The notes under the pieces are model-generated. The model searched no databases and was not told the DNA's origin. It was given only the letters and a program-made list of their open reading frames with translations. A stretch of DNA of 64,000 nt from Desulfotruncus arcticus DSM 17038 (lineage in GTDB: Bacteria > Bacillota > Desulfotomaculia > Desulfotomaculales > Desulfallaceae): positions 248,001-312,000 of the forward strand of contig NZ_FOOX01000003.1 in the NCBI RefSeq assembly GCF_900113335.1, given 5' to 3'. Position numbers and translations under genes: made by a program. Positions 27,423-35,887 of this stretch are shown piece after piece (position 1 is the first letter of the stretch; each line of letters opens with the position of its first letter).

Positions 27423-28898
27423 TTGCTTTTATCCGATTTGTTTTCCGGCCTGCCGGTTAATGTTTCCATGGGTGCTAACCCGGAGGTGCGGGGGATTACT
27501 TACGACTCGCGGCAGGCCGGGCCGGGTTTTTTATTCGTAGCTATTAAAGGATATCAAATCGACGGCCATCTTTATGTCAAGGATGCTTTGGCGAGAGGTG
27601 CAACAGCAGTGGTGGTGCAGGAGGAAGTTGACGTACCCCGGGGCATAGCGCGGGTTATGGTTAGCAATACCCGGCAAATCCTGCCGGTGATATCTGCCCG
27701 TTACTATGGTTACCCGGCACGAAAAATGAAGCTGATCGGGGTTACGGGTACAAACGGAAAAACAACCACCACCAATTTAATTAACGCCGTATATAAAGAA
27801 TATGGTTTGAAAACCGGCCTCATCGGCACCATTCATAACCACATCGGGGACAGAATACTGGCAGTGGCGCGTACAACACCGGAGTCTGCTGATTTGCAGC
27901 GCCTTCTGGATCAAATGTTCCAGGAGGGCGTGCAAGCGCTGGTAATGGAAGTGAGTTCACATGCACTGGCACTGGGCCGGGTTGACCAGTGTGAATATGA
28001 TATTGCGGTTTTTACTAATATTACTCAGGATCATCTTGATTTTCACGGTACCATGGAAAAATACCTGGAGGCTAAAGCGCTGCTGTTTAGCGGGCTCGGT
28101 GTGGATGCCCGCAAAACCGGCAATAAACGCGCCGTTATTAATGCCGATGACCCGGCGGCTGAAAAACTGATTAATGCCTGCAGTGTTGATGTGCTGACCT
28201 ATGGCATAGATAGGCCTGCAAATATTACGGCCCGGGATGTGTTAGTGACGGCACGCGGGGTTTGCTTTACGGTTGAGGTGCCTGGAGAAACCATAGATTT
28301 GCACTTAAAATTAACCGGCAAGTTCAATGTGTATAATGCCCTGGCGGCAGTGGCGGCGGGTGTTGCCGACGGTATACCGGTACCGGTTATTAAAAGAGCG
28401 CTTGAAAGTGTGACCGGTGTGCCCGGACGGTTTGAACTGGTAGACCGGGGCCAGGATTTTGCGGTGATTGTGGATTATGCCCACACTCCCGACGGCTTGC
28501 AAAACGTATTATCCACTGCCAGAGAAATTACTTCCGGCAGGCTGATTACTGTTTTTGGCTGCGGCGGAGACCGCGACAGGACGAAGCGCCCCCAAATGGG
28601 CGCAATAGCAGCGCGGATGAGCGACTTGACGGTGGTTACTTCTGATAACCCCCGTACTGAAGACCCCATTAGTATTATTGAAGATATTTTACCGGGTATC
28701 CGCGTTACAAATGGAACCAATTACATGGTGATACCCGACCGGCGGGAAGCCATCAAACGGGCTGTTGGGGAAGCGGGCAGCGGTGACGTTGTGGTTATTG
28801 CCGGTAAGGGTCATGAAGATTACCAGATTATCGGCACCAACCGCACGCACTTTGATGACCGGGAAGAAGCGGCGGCAGCGTTGGAATTACTGGGGTAA
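27423..28898 (+). CDS. murE: UDP-MurNAc-tripeptide ligase MurE, meso-DAP type
   Basis: A 491-residue Mur ligase adding the third stem amino acid. It carries the P-loop GTNGKTTTTN, the VMEVSSHAL motif, and DNPRTEDP, the DNPR signature that specifies meso-diaminopimelate. TTG 27423 is the start: AAAGGAGG lies 8 bases upstream and the product begins MLLSDLF as in other MurE; the frame extends to ATG 27375 but the ribosome site lies after that codon. Confidence 0.95.
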   Translation: MLLSDLFSGLPVNVSMGANPEVRGITYDSRQAGPGFLFVAIKGYQIDGHLYVKDALARGATAVVVQEEVDVPRGIARVMVSNTRQILPVISARYYGYPARKMKLIGVTGTNGKTTTTNLINAVYKEYGLKTGLIGTIHNHIGDRILAVARTTPESADLQRLLDQMFQEGVQALVMEVSSHALALGRVDQCEYDIAVFTNITQDHLDFHGTMEKYLEAKALLFSGLGVDARKTGNKRAVINADDPAAEKLINACSVDVLTYGIDRPANITARDVLVTARGVCFTVEVPGETIDLHLKLTGKFNVYNALAAVAAGVADGIPVPVIKRALESVTGVPGRFELVDRGQDFAVIVDYAHTPDGLQNVLSTAREITSGRLITVFGCGGDRDRTKRPQMGAIAARMSDLTVVTSDNPRTEDPISIIEDILPGIRVTNGTNYMVIPDRREAIKRAVGEAGSGDVVVIAGKGHEDYQIIGTNRTHFDDREEAAAALELLG

Positions 28899-28918
28899 TA
28901 GTAAAAGGGGGTAAACCC

Positions 28919-30295
28919 ATGAAAACCATGACGGTGGGGCAAATATACAGGGCCATAGGCGGCCGGCTTCTGCAAGGTGATGACAGTGTGAACTTATCCC
29001 GAGTGTGCACAGACACCAGGCAGATCCAAAAAGGGGACTTGTTTTTTGCCCTGCTGGGGGAAAGATTTGACGCTCACAATTTTATTGACCGGGCTGTAAG
29101 TGGTGGCGCGGGCGCCCTGGTGGTCAGCCGAAAAGTAGCAGCTCCTGAGGGAGTGCCGGTAATCCAGGTTCGTGATACTCTGGTGGGTTTGCAGGAGTTA
29201 GCTGCTTATAACCGGCGCCAGTTTTCCGTGCCCGTGGTAGGGGTTACCGGCAGCAGCGGGAAAACAACCACCAAGGACATGGTGGCTGCGGTGCTGGAAA
29301 CCCGTTTTAAAGTTTTGAAAACCAGAGGAAATTTTAATAACGAAATTGGTTTGCCGCTGACATTGCTTGACTTTTCCGAGCAGCATGACGCTGCGGTAGT
29401 AGAAATGGCCATGCGTGGGTTGGGCGAAATTGACTCGCTATGCAGGCTGGCCAGGCCTACCTGTGCTATTATCAACAATATCGGTGTTGCTCACCTGGAA
29501 AGGTTGGGTTCTGAAGAAAATATCGCCCGGGCCAAAGGTGAAATTTTAGACCACATTTCCCTCCAAGGCTTTGCTTTGCTGCCGGGGGACAGCGAGTTGG
29601 CCAGGGAGCAGGCGCGCCGCTGCTATGGAAAAGTGCTTTATTTCGGGTTTGATCCAAGCTTTGATATATATGCTGAAGATATACGCTCCGGTGCTGATGG
29701 AAACAGATTTACCGTGGTGATGGGTAATAGCCGGTGCAATATTTTTTTACCGCTGCCAGGCCGCCATAATGTTATGAACGCACTGGCTGCCGCGGGAACC
29801 GGCCTGCTGCTGGGACTGACCCCTGAGGAAATAGAGAAGGGATTGGCCCAGGTGGTGCTATCCGGCATGAGAACTGAAATAATCAATAAAACCGGCTTGA
29901 CAATTATTAATGATTCTTATAATGCCAACCCCGATTCCGCCGTCGCCGCTTTGCAGACACTTGAAGAACTGGCCGGAGCCAGGAGAAAAGTGGCAGTGTT
30001 TGGAGATATGTTGGAACTGGGTGCCGGTGCGGTGGCCGGACATGTTCGGGTTGGCGCCGCCGCAGTAAAGCACGGAGTTGAACTGCTGATTACGGTTGGG
30101 GAACTCGCCAAACAAATTGCGGAGGGCGCTTTGCAAGCCAGAGGAAAAAACGCTATGAAAGTATTTCCATGTGCTGATAAGCCTGAAGCTTTAAATGTGC
30201 TGCACCGGGAATTGTGCGCCGGGGATATGGTTTTGGTAAAAGGATCCAGGGGGATGCGCATGGAGGAGATTGTTAAGGACTTGTTGAAAGATTAA
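28919..30295 (+). CDS. murF: UDP-MurNAc-tripeptide:D-Ala-D-Ala ligase MurF
   Basis: A 458-residue cytoplasmic ligase that completes the UDP-MurNAc-pentapeptide. P-loop GSSGKTTTKDM, the VEMAMRGLGEI segment, the HN in GRHNVMNALAA, and INDSYNANPDS are typical for MurF. AAAGGGGG precedes ATG 28919. It lies 20 bases after murE and before a REP-like palindrome and mraY. Confidence 0.95.
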   Translation: MKTMTVGQIYRAIGGRLLQGDDSVNLSRVCTDTRQIQKGDLFFALLGERFDAHNFIDRAVSGGAGALVVSRKVAAPEGVPVIQVRDTLVGLQELAAYNRRQFSVPVVGVTGSSGKTTTKDMVAAVLETRFKVLKTRGNFNNEIGLPLTLLDFSEQHDAAVVEMAMRGLGEIDSLCRLARPTCAIINNIGVAHLERLGSEENIARAKGEILDHISLQGFALLPGDSELAREQARRCYGKVLYFGFDPSFDIYAEDIRSGADGNRFTVVMGNSRCNIFLPLPGRHNVMNALAAAGTGLLLGLTPEEIEKGLAQVVLSGMRTEIINKTGLTIINDSYNANPDSAVAALQTLEELAGARRKVAVFGDMLELGAGAVAGHVRVGAAAVKHGVELLITVGELAKQIAEGALQARGKNAMKVFPCADKPEALNVLHRELCAGDMVLVKGSRGMRMEEIVKDLLKD

Positions 30296-30338
30296 TTAAT
30301 ACTATTTGATTGTATTGGAATTCAAACCATTTTTTGCA

Positions 30339-30420
30339 AATCTGTCATGGCGAGCGCAGCGAAAAAGGCACTATCAATAAGGAATTGCCGAGTCGTTTGG
30401 ACTCCACACCATGACAGATT
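30339..30420 (+). repeat. REP/MITE-like palindromic element between murF and mraY
   Basis: Perfect 12-bp terminal inverted repeats (30339-30350 AATCTGTCATGG with 30409-30420) bound an 82-base element containing GTCATGGCGAGCGCAGCGAA, a core of the widespread REP family also seen at 22722. It ends 20 bases before the mraY start and supplies a false upstream reading-frame extension. Confidence 0.75.
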
Positions 30421-30439
30421 AAGTTACAGGAGAAGTCAG

Positions 30440-31429
30440 ATGGAAGTTGTTTTTAGCAGCCAGATATTAACGGCATTTATTATAGCACTGGTGGTTTCGT
30501 TAGTTTTAGGCCCGCTGGTGATTCCTCTTTTACGCAGGCTTAAATTCGGACAGAGCATTAGAAACGACGGCCCTTCACGTCACTTGAGCAAGGCTGGTAC
30601 GCCTACTATGGGCGGGGTCATTTTTATAATTAGTTCAATTGCGTCAGGGCTTGTGGTGGGATGGGGCGACAGGGATGCCCTGTTGGTGTTGGGGGCGCTG
30701 CTGGGTTTTGGTCTGATTGGGTTTATTGACGATTATATTAAAGTGGCGTTAAAGCGATCACTGGGGCTGAGGGCCAGGGAAAAACTTTTGGGGCAGTTTC
30801 TTCTGGCGGCAATGCTGGTGGTGTTAACTGTAACAGTGTTGGACCGGGGTACAGCCATTGCAGTTCCTTTTAGTAAAATTGTTTCGGGACACTATCTTAT
30901 TCTGGACTGGGGTCCCTGGTTTTACCTTGTATTTAGCGCGACACTCATAGTAGGTATGGCTAACGCCGTTAATTTTACCGACGGTCTTGACGGACTGGCG
31001 GCAGGTGTTACCACCGTGTCGGCACTCACGTTTGTACTTGTGGGACTGCTTTCCGGCAAATCGGGAGTTGCGCTGGCAATGGCAGCGCTGGCGGGAGGCT
31101 GCATCGGGTTTCTCTTCTATAACCGTTATCCGGCCAGGGTTTTTATGGGTGATACCGGATCACTTGCGCTGGGAGGAGCCCTGGGCGCGGCGTCTCTGAT
31201 TACAGGAAGCGAATTGCTGCTGTTGGTTATCGGAGGCGTATTTGTGCTGGAGGTTGCTTCTGTAATACTGCAGGTGTTTTCCTTTCAGGTTTTCGGCAGA
31301 CGCATCTTCCGCATGAGTCCGCTGCACCATCATTTTGAATTGGGCGGCTGGAGTGAAGTGCGGGTAGTGCGTACCTTTTGGATAGTTGCAATATTGTTTG
31401 CAGTAGTGGGCATGGCGGGTTTCCGCTAA
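30440..31429 (+). CDS. mraY: Phospho-MurNAc-pentapeptide transferase MraY
   Basis: A 329-residue polytopic enzyme making lipid I from UDP-MurNAc-pentapeptide and undecaprenyl phosphate. Signature segments are KAGTPTMGGV, FIDDYIKVALKRSLGL (the DDxxK aspartates), NAVNFTDGLDGLA and PLHHHFELGGW. ATG 30440 has ACAGGAGA 6 bases upstream; the 31 codons before it lie in the REP element. The last codons and stop fall inside copy 2 of the dispersed repeat. Confidence 0.95.
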   Translation: MEVVFSSQILTAFIIALVVSLVLGPLVIPLLRRLKFGQSIRNDGPSRHLSKAGTPTMGGVIFIISSIASGLVVGWGDRDALLVLGALLGFGLIGFIDDYIKVALKRSLGLRAREKLLGQFLLAAMLVVLTVTVLDRGTAIAVPFSKIVSGHYLILDWGPWFYLVFSATLIVGMANAVNFTDGLDGLAAGVTTVSALTFVLVGLLSGKSGVALAMAALAGGCIGFLFYNRYPARVFMGDTGSLALGGALGAASLITGSELLLLVIGGVFVLEVASVILQVFSFQVFGRRIFRMSPLHHHFELGGWSEVRVVRTFWIVAILFAVVGMAGFR

Positions 31430-31690
31430 ACGAAGCATTAACATAGGGATTAAAATAGCTACCGTTGGCAAGGTGATCCGGTGGCTTCCCGGAGTAAGCG
31501 GAGCACTGGATGCGGTCCATAGCCCGTCAAATCCCCAAAGCTTGACCCCGAAAGGGCGTAGCGTTTCGCGAAAGTTATTTGTTGCAAGCGTTATGTACAA
31601 ATAACTACACGAACTACAATGGAAATTGCGCAGCGCACGGAGCGGAACCACCGGAGTGCCAGTTACAAGTAGCTTAAAAACTCTTTTCAG
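31422..31690 (+). repeat. Dispersed structured repeat, copy 2
   Basis: About 270 bases, aligned along nearly its whole length with copy 3 (34272-34557). Conserved blocks include AAGGTGATCCGGTGG, GTAAGCGGAGCACTGGATGC, GGTCCATAGCCCGTCAAATC and the 3' tail. Its 5' edge overlaps the mraY stop. Paired arms such as GTCAA/TTGAC and GCCC/GGGC suggest a folded RNA. Confidence 0.85.
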
Positions 31691-31763
31691 TATATTTACA
31701 TCAAAGAAGTGTAGATTGCCGTGGTGAGCATATAATGACAATTTAAGGAAGAAGGTAAACCTC

Positions 31764-33119
31764 TTGGACGTAAAGGGTAAAAAAATACTGGTGGTTGGCG
31801 CCGGCAAAAGTGGAATTTCAGTGGCCCGATTTCTCATGCAAAAAGAGGCCATAGTAACGCTTACCGACAACAGGGACAGAGACAAATTTAACGGAGAACT
31901 GGATGATTTGCTGGCTTCCGGTGTTAGGGCAGAACTGGGCAGTTATCCGGAAGTGGCACCCGGCGTATTTGACCTGGTGGTGGTAAGCCCCGGTGTGCCC
32001 CCAACGGTAGCGCCGGTGGTTTCAGCCAGGGAGCGGGGAGTGCCGGTTACCGGCGAATTGGAACTGGCCTGGCGCTTTGCCCGGACCCCCTTTATCGCGA
32101 TTACGGGCACCAATGGTAAGACCACTACAACCGCGTTGGTTGGGGAGATCTTCAGAGCGGCCGGGTATAAAGCCCTGGTGGGAGGAAACATAGGAGTGCC
32201 CCTGGTGGATGTTGTTGAGGATTACGGCCCCGGGGATATTATTGTGGCAGAAGTTTCCAGTTTCCAGCTGGAAACTGTGGAATTTTTTCGCCCCCGGGTG
32301 GCATTAATTACTAATATAACCCCAGACCACCTGGACCGCCACGGTACCATGGAAGCATACACAGCAGCTAAAGCTAAAATTTTTACCCGGCAGGGGGACG
32401 GTGACTATACAGTTTTAAATTATGACGATCCCAAAACCAGGGCTCTGGCCGGCATTACCCCGGGGAAAGTCATATTCTTCAGCCGCAGGCATATTTTAGA
32501 AGAAGGAGTATTTGTCCATAAAGGGAACATGCTGCTGCGTTTGGGAGGATCGGCTACGGAAATCATGCCGATAAAAGATATTGCCATCCCCGGCGGGCAT
32601 AACCTGGAAAATGCTCTGGCCGCAGCGGCGGCTGCAGCAGTGCTGGGCGTCTCCCCGGCACTGCTGGAACAAACACTTAGAACCTTTCCCGGGGTGGCCC
32701 ACAGGCTGGAAACAGTGGCTGAAATCAACGGAGTAAAATACGTTAACGATTCTAAAGGCACCAATCCGGAAGCCAGCATCAAAGCACTGGAGGCTTTTGA
32801 CAGACCCATCGTGCTGCTGGCCGGGGGGCGGAACAAAGGCAGTGATTTTACCGAATTCGCCCGCCTGGCCAGGCAAAAGACCAGGGTAATGGTTATTTTG
32901 GGTGAGTGTGCCGCTGAAATTGAGCAGGCAGCGCGGCAAGCTGGAGTAACCAATATTCTAAAGGCTGCCAGTTTTAACGAAGCAGTTTTAATGGCGCATG
33001 GCGCAGCCAAATCAGGCGATGTGGTATTATTGTCCCCCGCATGCGCCAGCTGGGATATGTTTAAAAATTATGAAGAACGGGGCGAGCTTTTTCGCCAGAT
33101 TGTTTATGACCTGAAATAA
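31764..33119 (+). CDS. murD: UDP-MurNAc-L-Ala:D-Glu ligase MurD
   Basis: A 451-residue ligase adding D-glutamate. Features are the N-terminal Rossmann start VVGAGKSGISVARFL, P-loop GTNGKTTTTAL, VSSFQLETVEFF, the NLENALAA region, and NDSKGTNPEAS. The start is TTG 31764 after AAGGAAGAAGG. The element at 31422-31690 separates it from mraY, so it may depend on read-through. Confidence 0.95.
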   Translation: MDVKGKKILVVGAGKSGISVARFLMQKEAIVTLTDNRDRDKFNGELDDLLASGVRAELGSYPEVAPGVFDLVVVSPGVPPTVAPVVSARERGVPVTGELELAWRFARTPFIAITGTNGKTTTTALVGEIFRAAGYKALVGGNIGVPLVDVVEDYGPGDIIVAEVSSFQLETVEFFRPRVALITNITPDHLDRHGTMEAYTAAKAKIFTRQGDGDYTVLNYDDPKTRALAGITPGKVIFFSRRHILEEGVFVHKGNMLLRLGGSATEIMPIKDIAIPGGHNLENALAAAAAAAVLGVSPALLEQTLRTFPGVAHRLETVAEINGVKYVNDSKGTNPEASIKALEAFDRPIVLLAGGRNKGSDFTEFARLARQKTRVMVILGECAAEIEQAARQAGVTNILKAASFNEAVLMAHGAAKSGDVVLLSPACASWDMFKNYEERGELFRQIVYDLK

Positions 33120-33155
33120 ATAGTATAAAGCACTGGCACCAAAGGGGGTAAATCA

Positions 33156-34265
33156 ATGCGTATGCGCAGGGGATCAACGGATTTTGTTTTATTCCTTACT
33201 GTGTTGATGCTGTTAAGCATCGGCCTGGTTATGGTCTTCAGCGCCAGTTCGTATTTTGCCGGAGATCCTGAGGGGCCTTTTAAAGATCCATTTCATTTTT
33301 TTAAAAGACAGCTTGTGGGGGCGCTGCTGGGCATCGTAGCCATGTGGTTCATGATGAATTATGATTATTGGAAATTGAAGCGCTGGGTGGGATTGATGCT
33401 GGCCGGCTCTTTTGCCGCGCTTTTTGCTGTTTTAATTTTCGGCGAGGAGTACCTGGGCGCCAAGCGCTGGCTTGATCTTGGATTTACAAGTTTCCAACCG
33501 TCCGAGTTGGTTAAACTATGTGTTATAACTTATGTGGCTTATGGTTTATCAAGAAAGAAAGAACTTGTACAAAGATTTATTCCCGGGTTGATGCCCTTCC
33601 TGTTAGTGGCCGGGGGGGCGGCTTTATTGATTTTGGCTCAGCCCGACCTCGGTACGGCGGCAACACTGTTGGGGACTGTTTTTGTTTTAATGTTTGCGGC
33701 TGGGGCCAGGGGTGGGCATTTAACAGCCCTGGGCGGAGCAGGTGTCGCCGGGGTGGTTGCGGCCATTTTTTTGGAGCCCTACCGGATGAGAAGGTTTATG
33801 GCTTTTATGGACCCCAACGCCGACCCCAAGGGAGCGGGCTGGAATATTATCAACGCCTTGATGTCACTGGCTTCGGGTGGTTTGCTCGGGGAAGGCTTGG
33901 GTCAGGGGCGCCATTCCAAGTATTTGTTTTTGCCCGAGCGCCATACCGACTTTATCTTTGCTGCTATCGGCGAAGAGCTTGGTTTTATCGGCGGATGCCT
34001 GATCATTCTATTGTTTGTGCTGCTGGCGTGGCGGGGCTACAGGATAGCCATAACCTGTCCGGATACTTTCGGGAGTCTGCTGGCCGCCGGACTGGTCACC
34101 GGAATTGTCCTGCAGGCCTTTGTTAACATTGGGGTGGTAACCGGTACGCTGCCGGTAACGGGGATTACGCTGCCTTTTGTAAGCTTTGGATCAACGTCTT
34201 TGATCTTTTCCCTAATGGGTGTAGGTATAATATTGAATATATCACGATATACCTCATCCAGATGA
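33156..34265 (+). CDS. ftsW: SEDS peptidoglycan polymerase FtsW/SpoVE
   Basis: A 369-residue membrane glycosyltransferase polymerising lipid II, working with a class B PBP such as the one encoded in this cluster. SEDS hallmarks are FQPSELVKL, LAQPDLGTA, the long extracellular loop with LGQGRHSKYLFLPERHTDFIFA, and GVVTGTLPVTGITLPFVSFG. FtsW and SpoVE cannot be separated from sequence alone; position in the cluster favours FtsW. AAAGGGGGT precedes ATG 33156. Confidence 0.93.
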   Translation: MRMRRGSTDFVLFLTVLMLLSIGLVMVFSASSYFAGDPEGPFKDPFHFFKRQLVGALLGIVAMWFMMNYDYWKLKRWVGLMLAGSFAALFAVLIFGEEYLGAKRWLDLGFTSFQPSELVKLCVITYVAYGLSRKKELVQRFIPGLMPFLLVAGGAALLILAQPDLGTAATLLGTVFVLMFAAGARGGHLTALGGAGVAGVVAAIFLEPYRMRRFMAFMDPNADPKGAGWNIINALMSLASGGLLGEGLGQGRHSKYLFLPERHTDFIFAAIGEELGFIGGCLIILLFVLLAWRGYRIAITCPDTFGSLLAAGLVTGIVLQAFVNIGVVTGTLPVTGITLPFVSFGSTSLIFSLMGVGIILNISRYTSSR

Positions 34266-34271
34266 TGTGCT

Positions 34272-34557
34272 GGATAGACCTCCATGCCGCTAACGCGACA
34301 CCAGCTAAGGATGAAAAGTAGATACCGTAGGCAAGGTGATCCGGTGGATTCCTGGAGTAAGCGGAGCACTGGATGCGGTCCATAGCCCGTCAAATCCCCA
34401 AAGCTTGACCCCGGAAGGGCGTAAAGTTTCGCCGGGCTATCTGTTGCAAGCGTTAGCTATAAATAACAATAAAAGATATAAGGAAAATTGCGCAGCGCAC
34501 GGAGGGAACCGCCGGAGCGCCAGATACAAGTAACTTAAAAACTTTTTCTGGGTAAAG
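34272..34557 (+). repeat. Dispersed structured repeat, copy 3
   Basis: The fullest copy, about 285 bases, lying just after ftsW and before murG. Within it ATAGCCCG (34382-34389) can pair with CGGGCTAT (34433-34440), and GTCAA with TTGAC inside that stem. The 5' part matches copy 1 (GATAGACC, CCGCTA-CGCGACACCA, AAGGATGAAAA) and the 3' tail matches both others. Confidence 0.85.
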
Positions 34558-34624
34558 CTTTATAAAGGAGTCTATAGGGGTGGACAACTATTGTCCGCCT
34601 ACATAGTGGAGAGGTGAGGGGTTT

Positions 34625-35731
34625 TTGCGTTTTGTTGTTGCTGGTGGCGGAACCGGGGGCCACATTTACCCGGCGCTGGCCATTGCACGAGGTCTACAGC
34701 AGCGTTATCCCAACTGTGAGATAATGTATATCGGCACCGGCCGGGGGCTTGAGGCGGATATCGTGCCCAAGGCGGGCTACGAGTTTCATGCTGTTCGGGC
34801 TGTGGGCATTAAACGCAGCCTAACTCCGCAAAACCTGAAAGTGCCGCTGGAGGCATTGGCCGGCTACAGAGAGTCCCACAAGCTGATCAGGGGTTTTGCC
34901 CCCCGGGCTGTAATTGGTACCGGAGGCTACGTTTGTGGACCGGTGCTGCTTTCTGCGTCACGGCTGAAAAAACCGACATTTATTCATGAACAAAACGCGC
35001 TGCCGGGGATTACCAACCGGATTTTATCACGGGTGGCGGACCGGGTGGCGGTGACTTTTGAAGATTCTTTACGATATTTCCCGGGTCGGTCCAGGCCATA
35101 CCTTACGGGGCTGCCGGTGCGCCCGGAAATTCTTTCTGCAGATAGAGAAAAGGCCAGAGAAAAATTTGGTGTCGGTGCAGGGGAAATAATGGTGCTTTCT
35201 TTTGGCGGCAGCCAGGGGGCACGCAGCATCAACCGCGCGGTGGCTGAGGCCATAGGCCCGTTATCTGCCCTGCCGGGCATAAAACTGCTGCATGTAACCG
35301 GCAGCGGCCAGCACCAGGACTTTTTTGAAATGCTTAAAAGTGGCGCCTGCCAGGGCGATTTGCCAGACAATATCAACATGGTGCCGTATATGTATGAAAT
35401 GCCCGAAGCGCTCGCTGCCGCAGACCTGATCATAAGCAGGGCCGGGGCGGCCACATTGGCTGAGATAACAGCCAGAGGCCTGCCCTCTGTGTTAATTCCT
35501 TTTCCATATGCTACCGGAAATCACCAGGAATACAATGCCAGAGCGCTGGTTTCCAGAGGCGCGGCTGAAATGGTCAGAGACGCGGAATTTAATGGGACAA
35601 CACTGGTTAACAAACTGAAACAGCTGCTGGAAAACCGCCATGAGCTGGCGAAAATGGCTGAAGCCAGCCGCGGGCTTGGCAAGCCCAGGGCTTTAGATGA
35701 CATATTAGACGGGATAGCGGAGCTTTTCTAA
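34625..35731 (+). CDS. murG: Lipid II synthase MurG
   Basis: A 368-residue peripheral GT-B glycosyltransferase adding GlcNAc to lipid I. Signature loops are GGGTGGHIYPALA at residues 7-19, GTGGYVCGPV, HEQNALPG, SFGGSQGARSIN and SRAGAATLAEI. The start is TTG 34625 with GAGGTGAGGGG upstream. It is separated from ftsW by copy 3 of the repeat. Confidence 0.95.
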   Translation: MRFVVAGGGTGGHIYPALAIARGLQQRYPNCEIMYIGTGRGLEADIVPKAGYEFHAVRAVGIKRSLTPQNLKVPLEALAGYRESHKLIRGFAPRAVIGTGGYVCGPVLLSASRLKKPTFIHEQNALPGITNRILSRVADRVAVTFEDSLRYFPGRSRPYLTGLPVRPEILSADREKAREKFGVGAGEIMVLSFGGSQGARSINRAVAEAIGPLSALPGIKLLHVTGSGQHQDFFEMLKSGACQGDLPDNINMVPYMYEMPEALAAADLIISRAGAATLAEITARGLPSVLIPFPYATGNHQEYNARALVSRGAAEMVRDAEFNGTTLVNKLKQLLENRHELAKMAEASRGLGKPRALDDILDGIAELF

Positions 35732-35887
35732 AAACGGTTCCGCTTTCAAACACAATATATTGGGACAAGCTATAGGTGGAAACAGGTGCAAGTAACACCT
35801 TATTTGAATCAAGCATAATATAAGGTATCTCTTTCTTCCGGCTTGTCGCACTTGCGCCGCCCGGTGCAGGAAGGAGCTGATTAGCGG

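Noticed and set aside
30347-30439. N-terminal extension of mraY
   Set aside because: These codons fall in a REP-like palindrome, and a good ribosome site precedes ATG 30440.
31160-31885. A 241-codon open frame on the minus strand across the mraY-murD gap
   Set aside because: It lies antisense to mraY, the dispersed repeat and murD, has no ribosome site and no recognisable motif; it is open by chance.
32420-33010. A 196-codon minus-strand frame inside murD
   Set aside because: Antisense to a conserved gene, Ala/Ser/Pro-rich shadow with no start signal.
33518-34126. A 202-codon plus-strand frame inside ftsW
   Set aside because: It is the shifted frame of ftsW, which has clear SEDS motifs; composition is Gly/Arg/Cys-rich as expected of a shadow.
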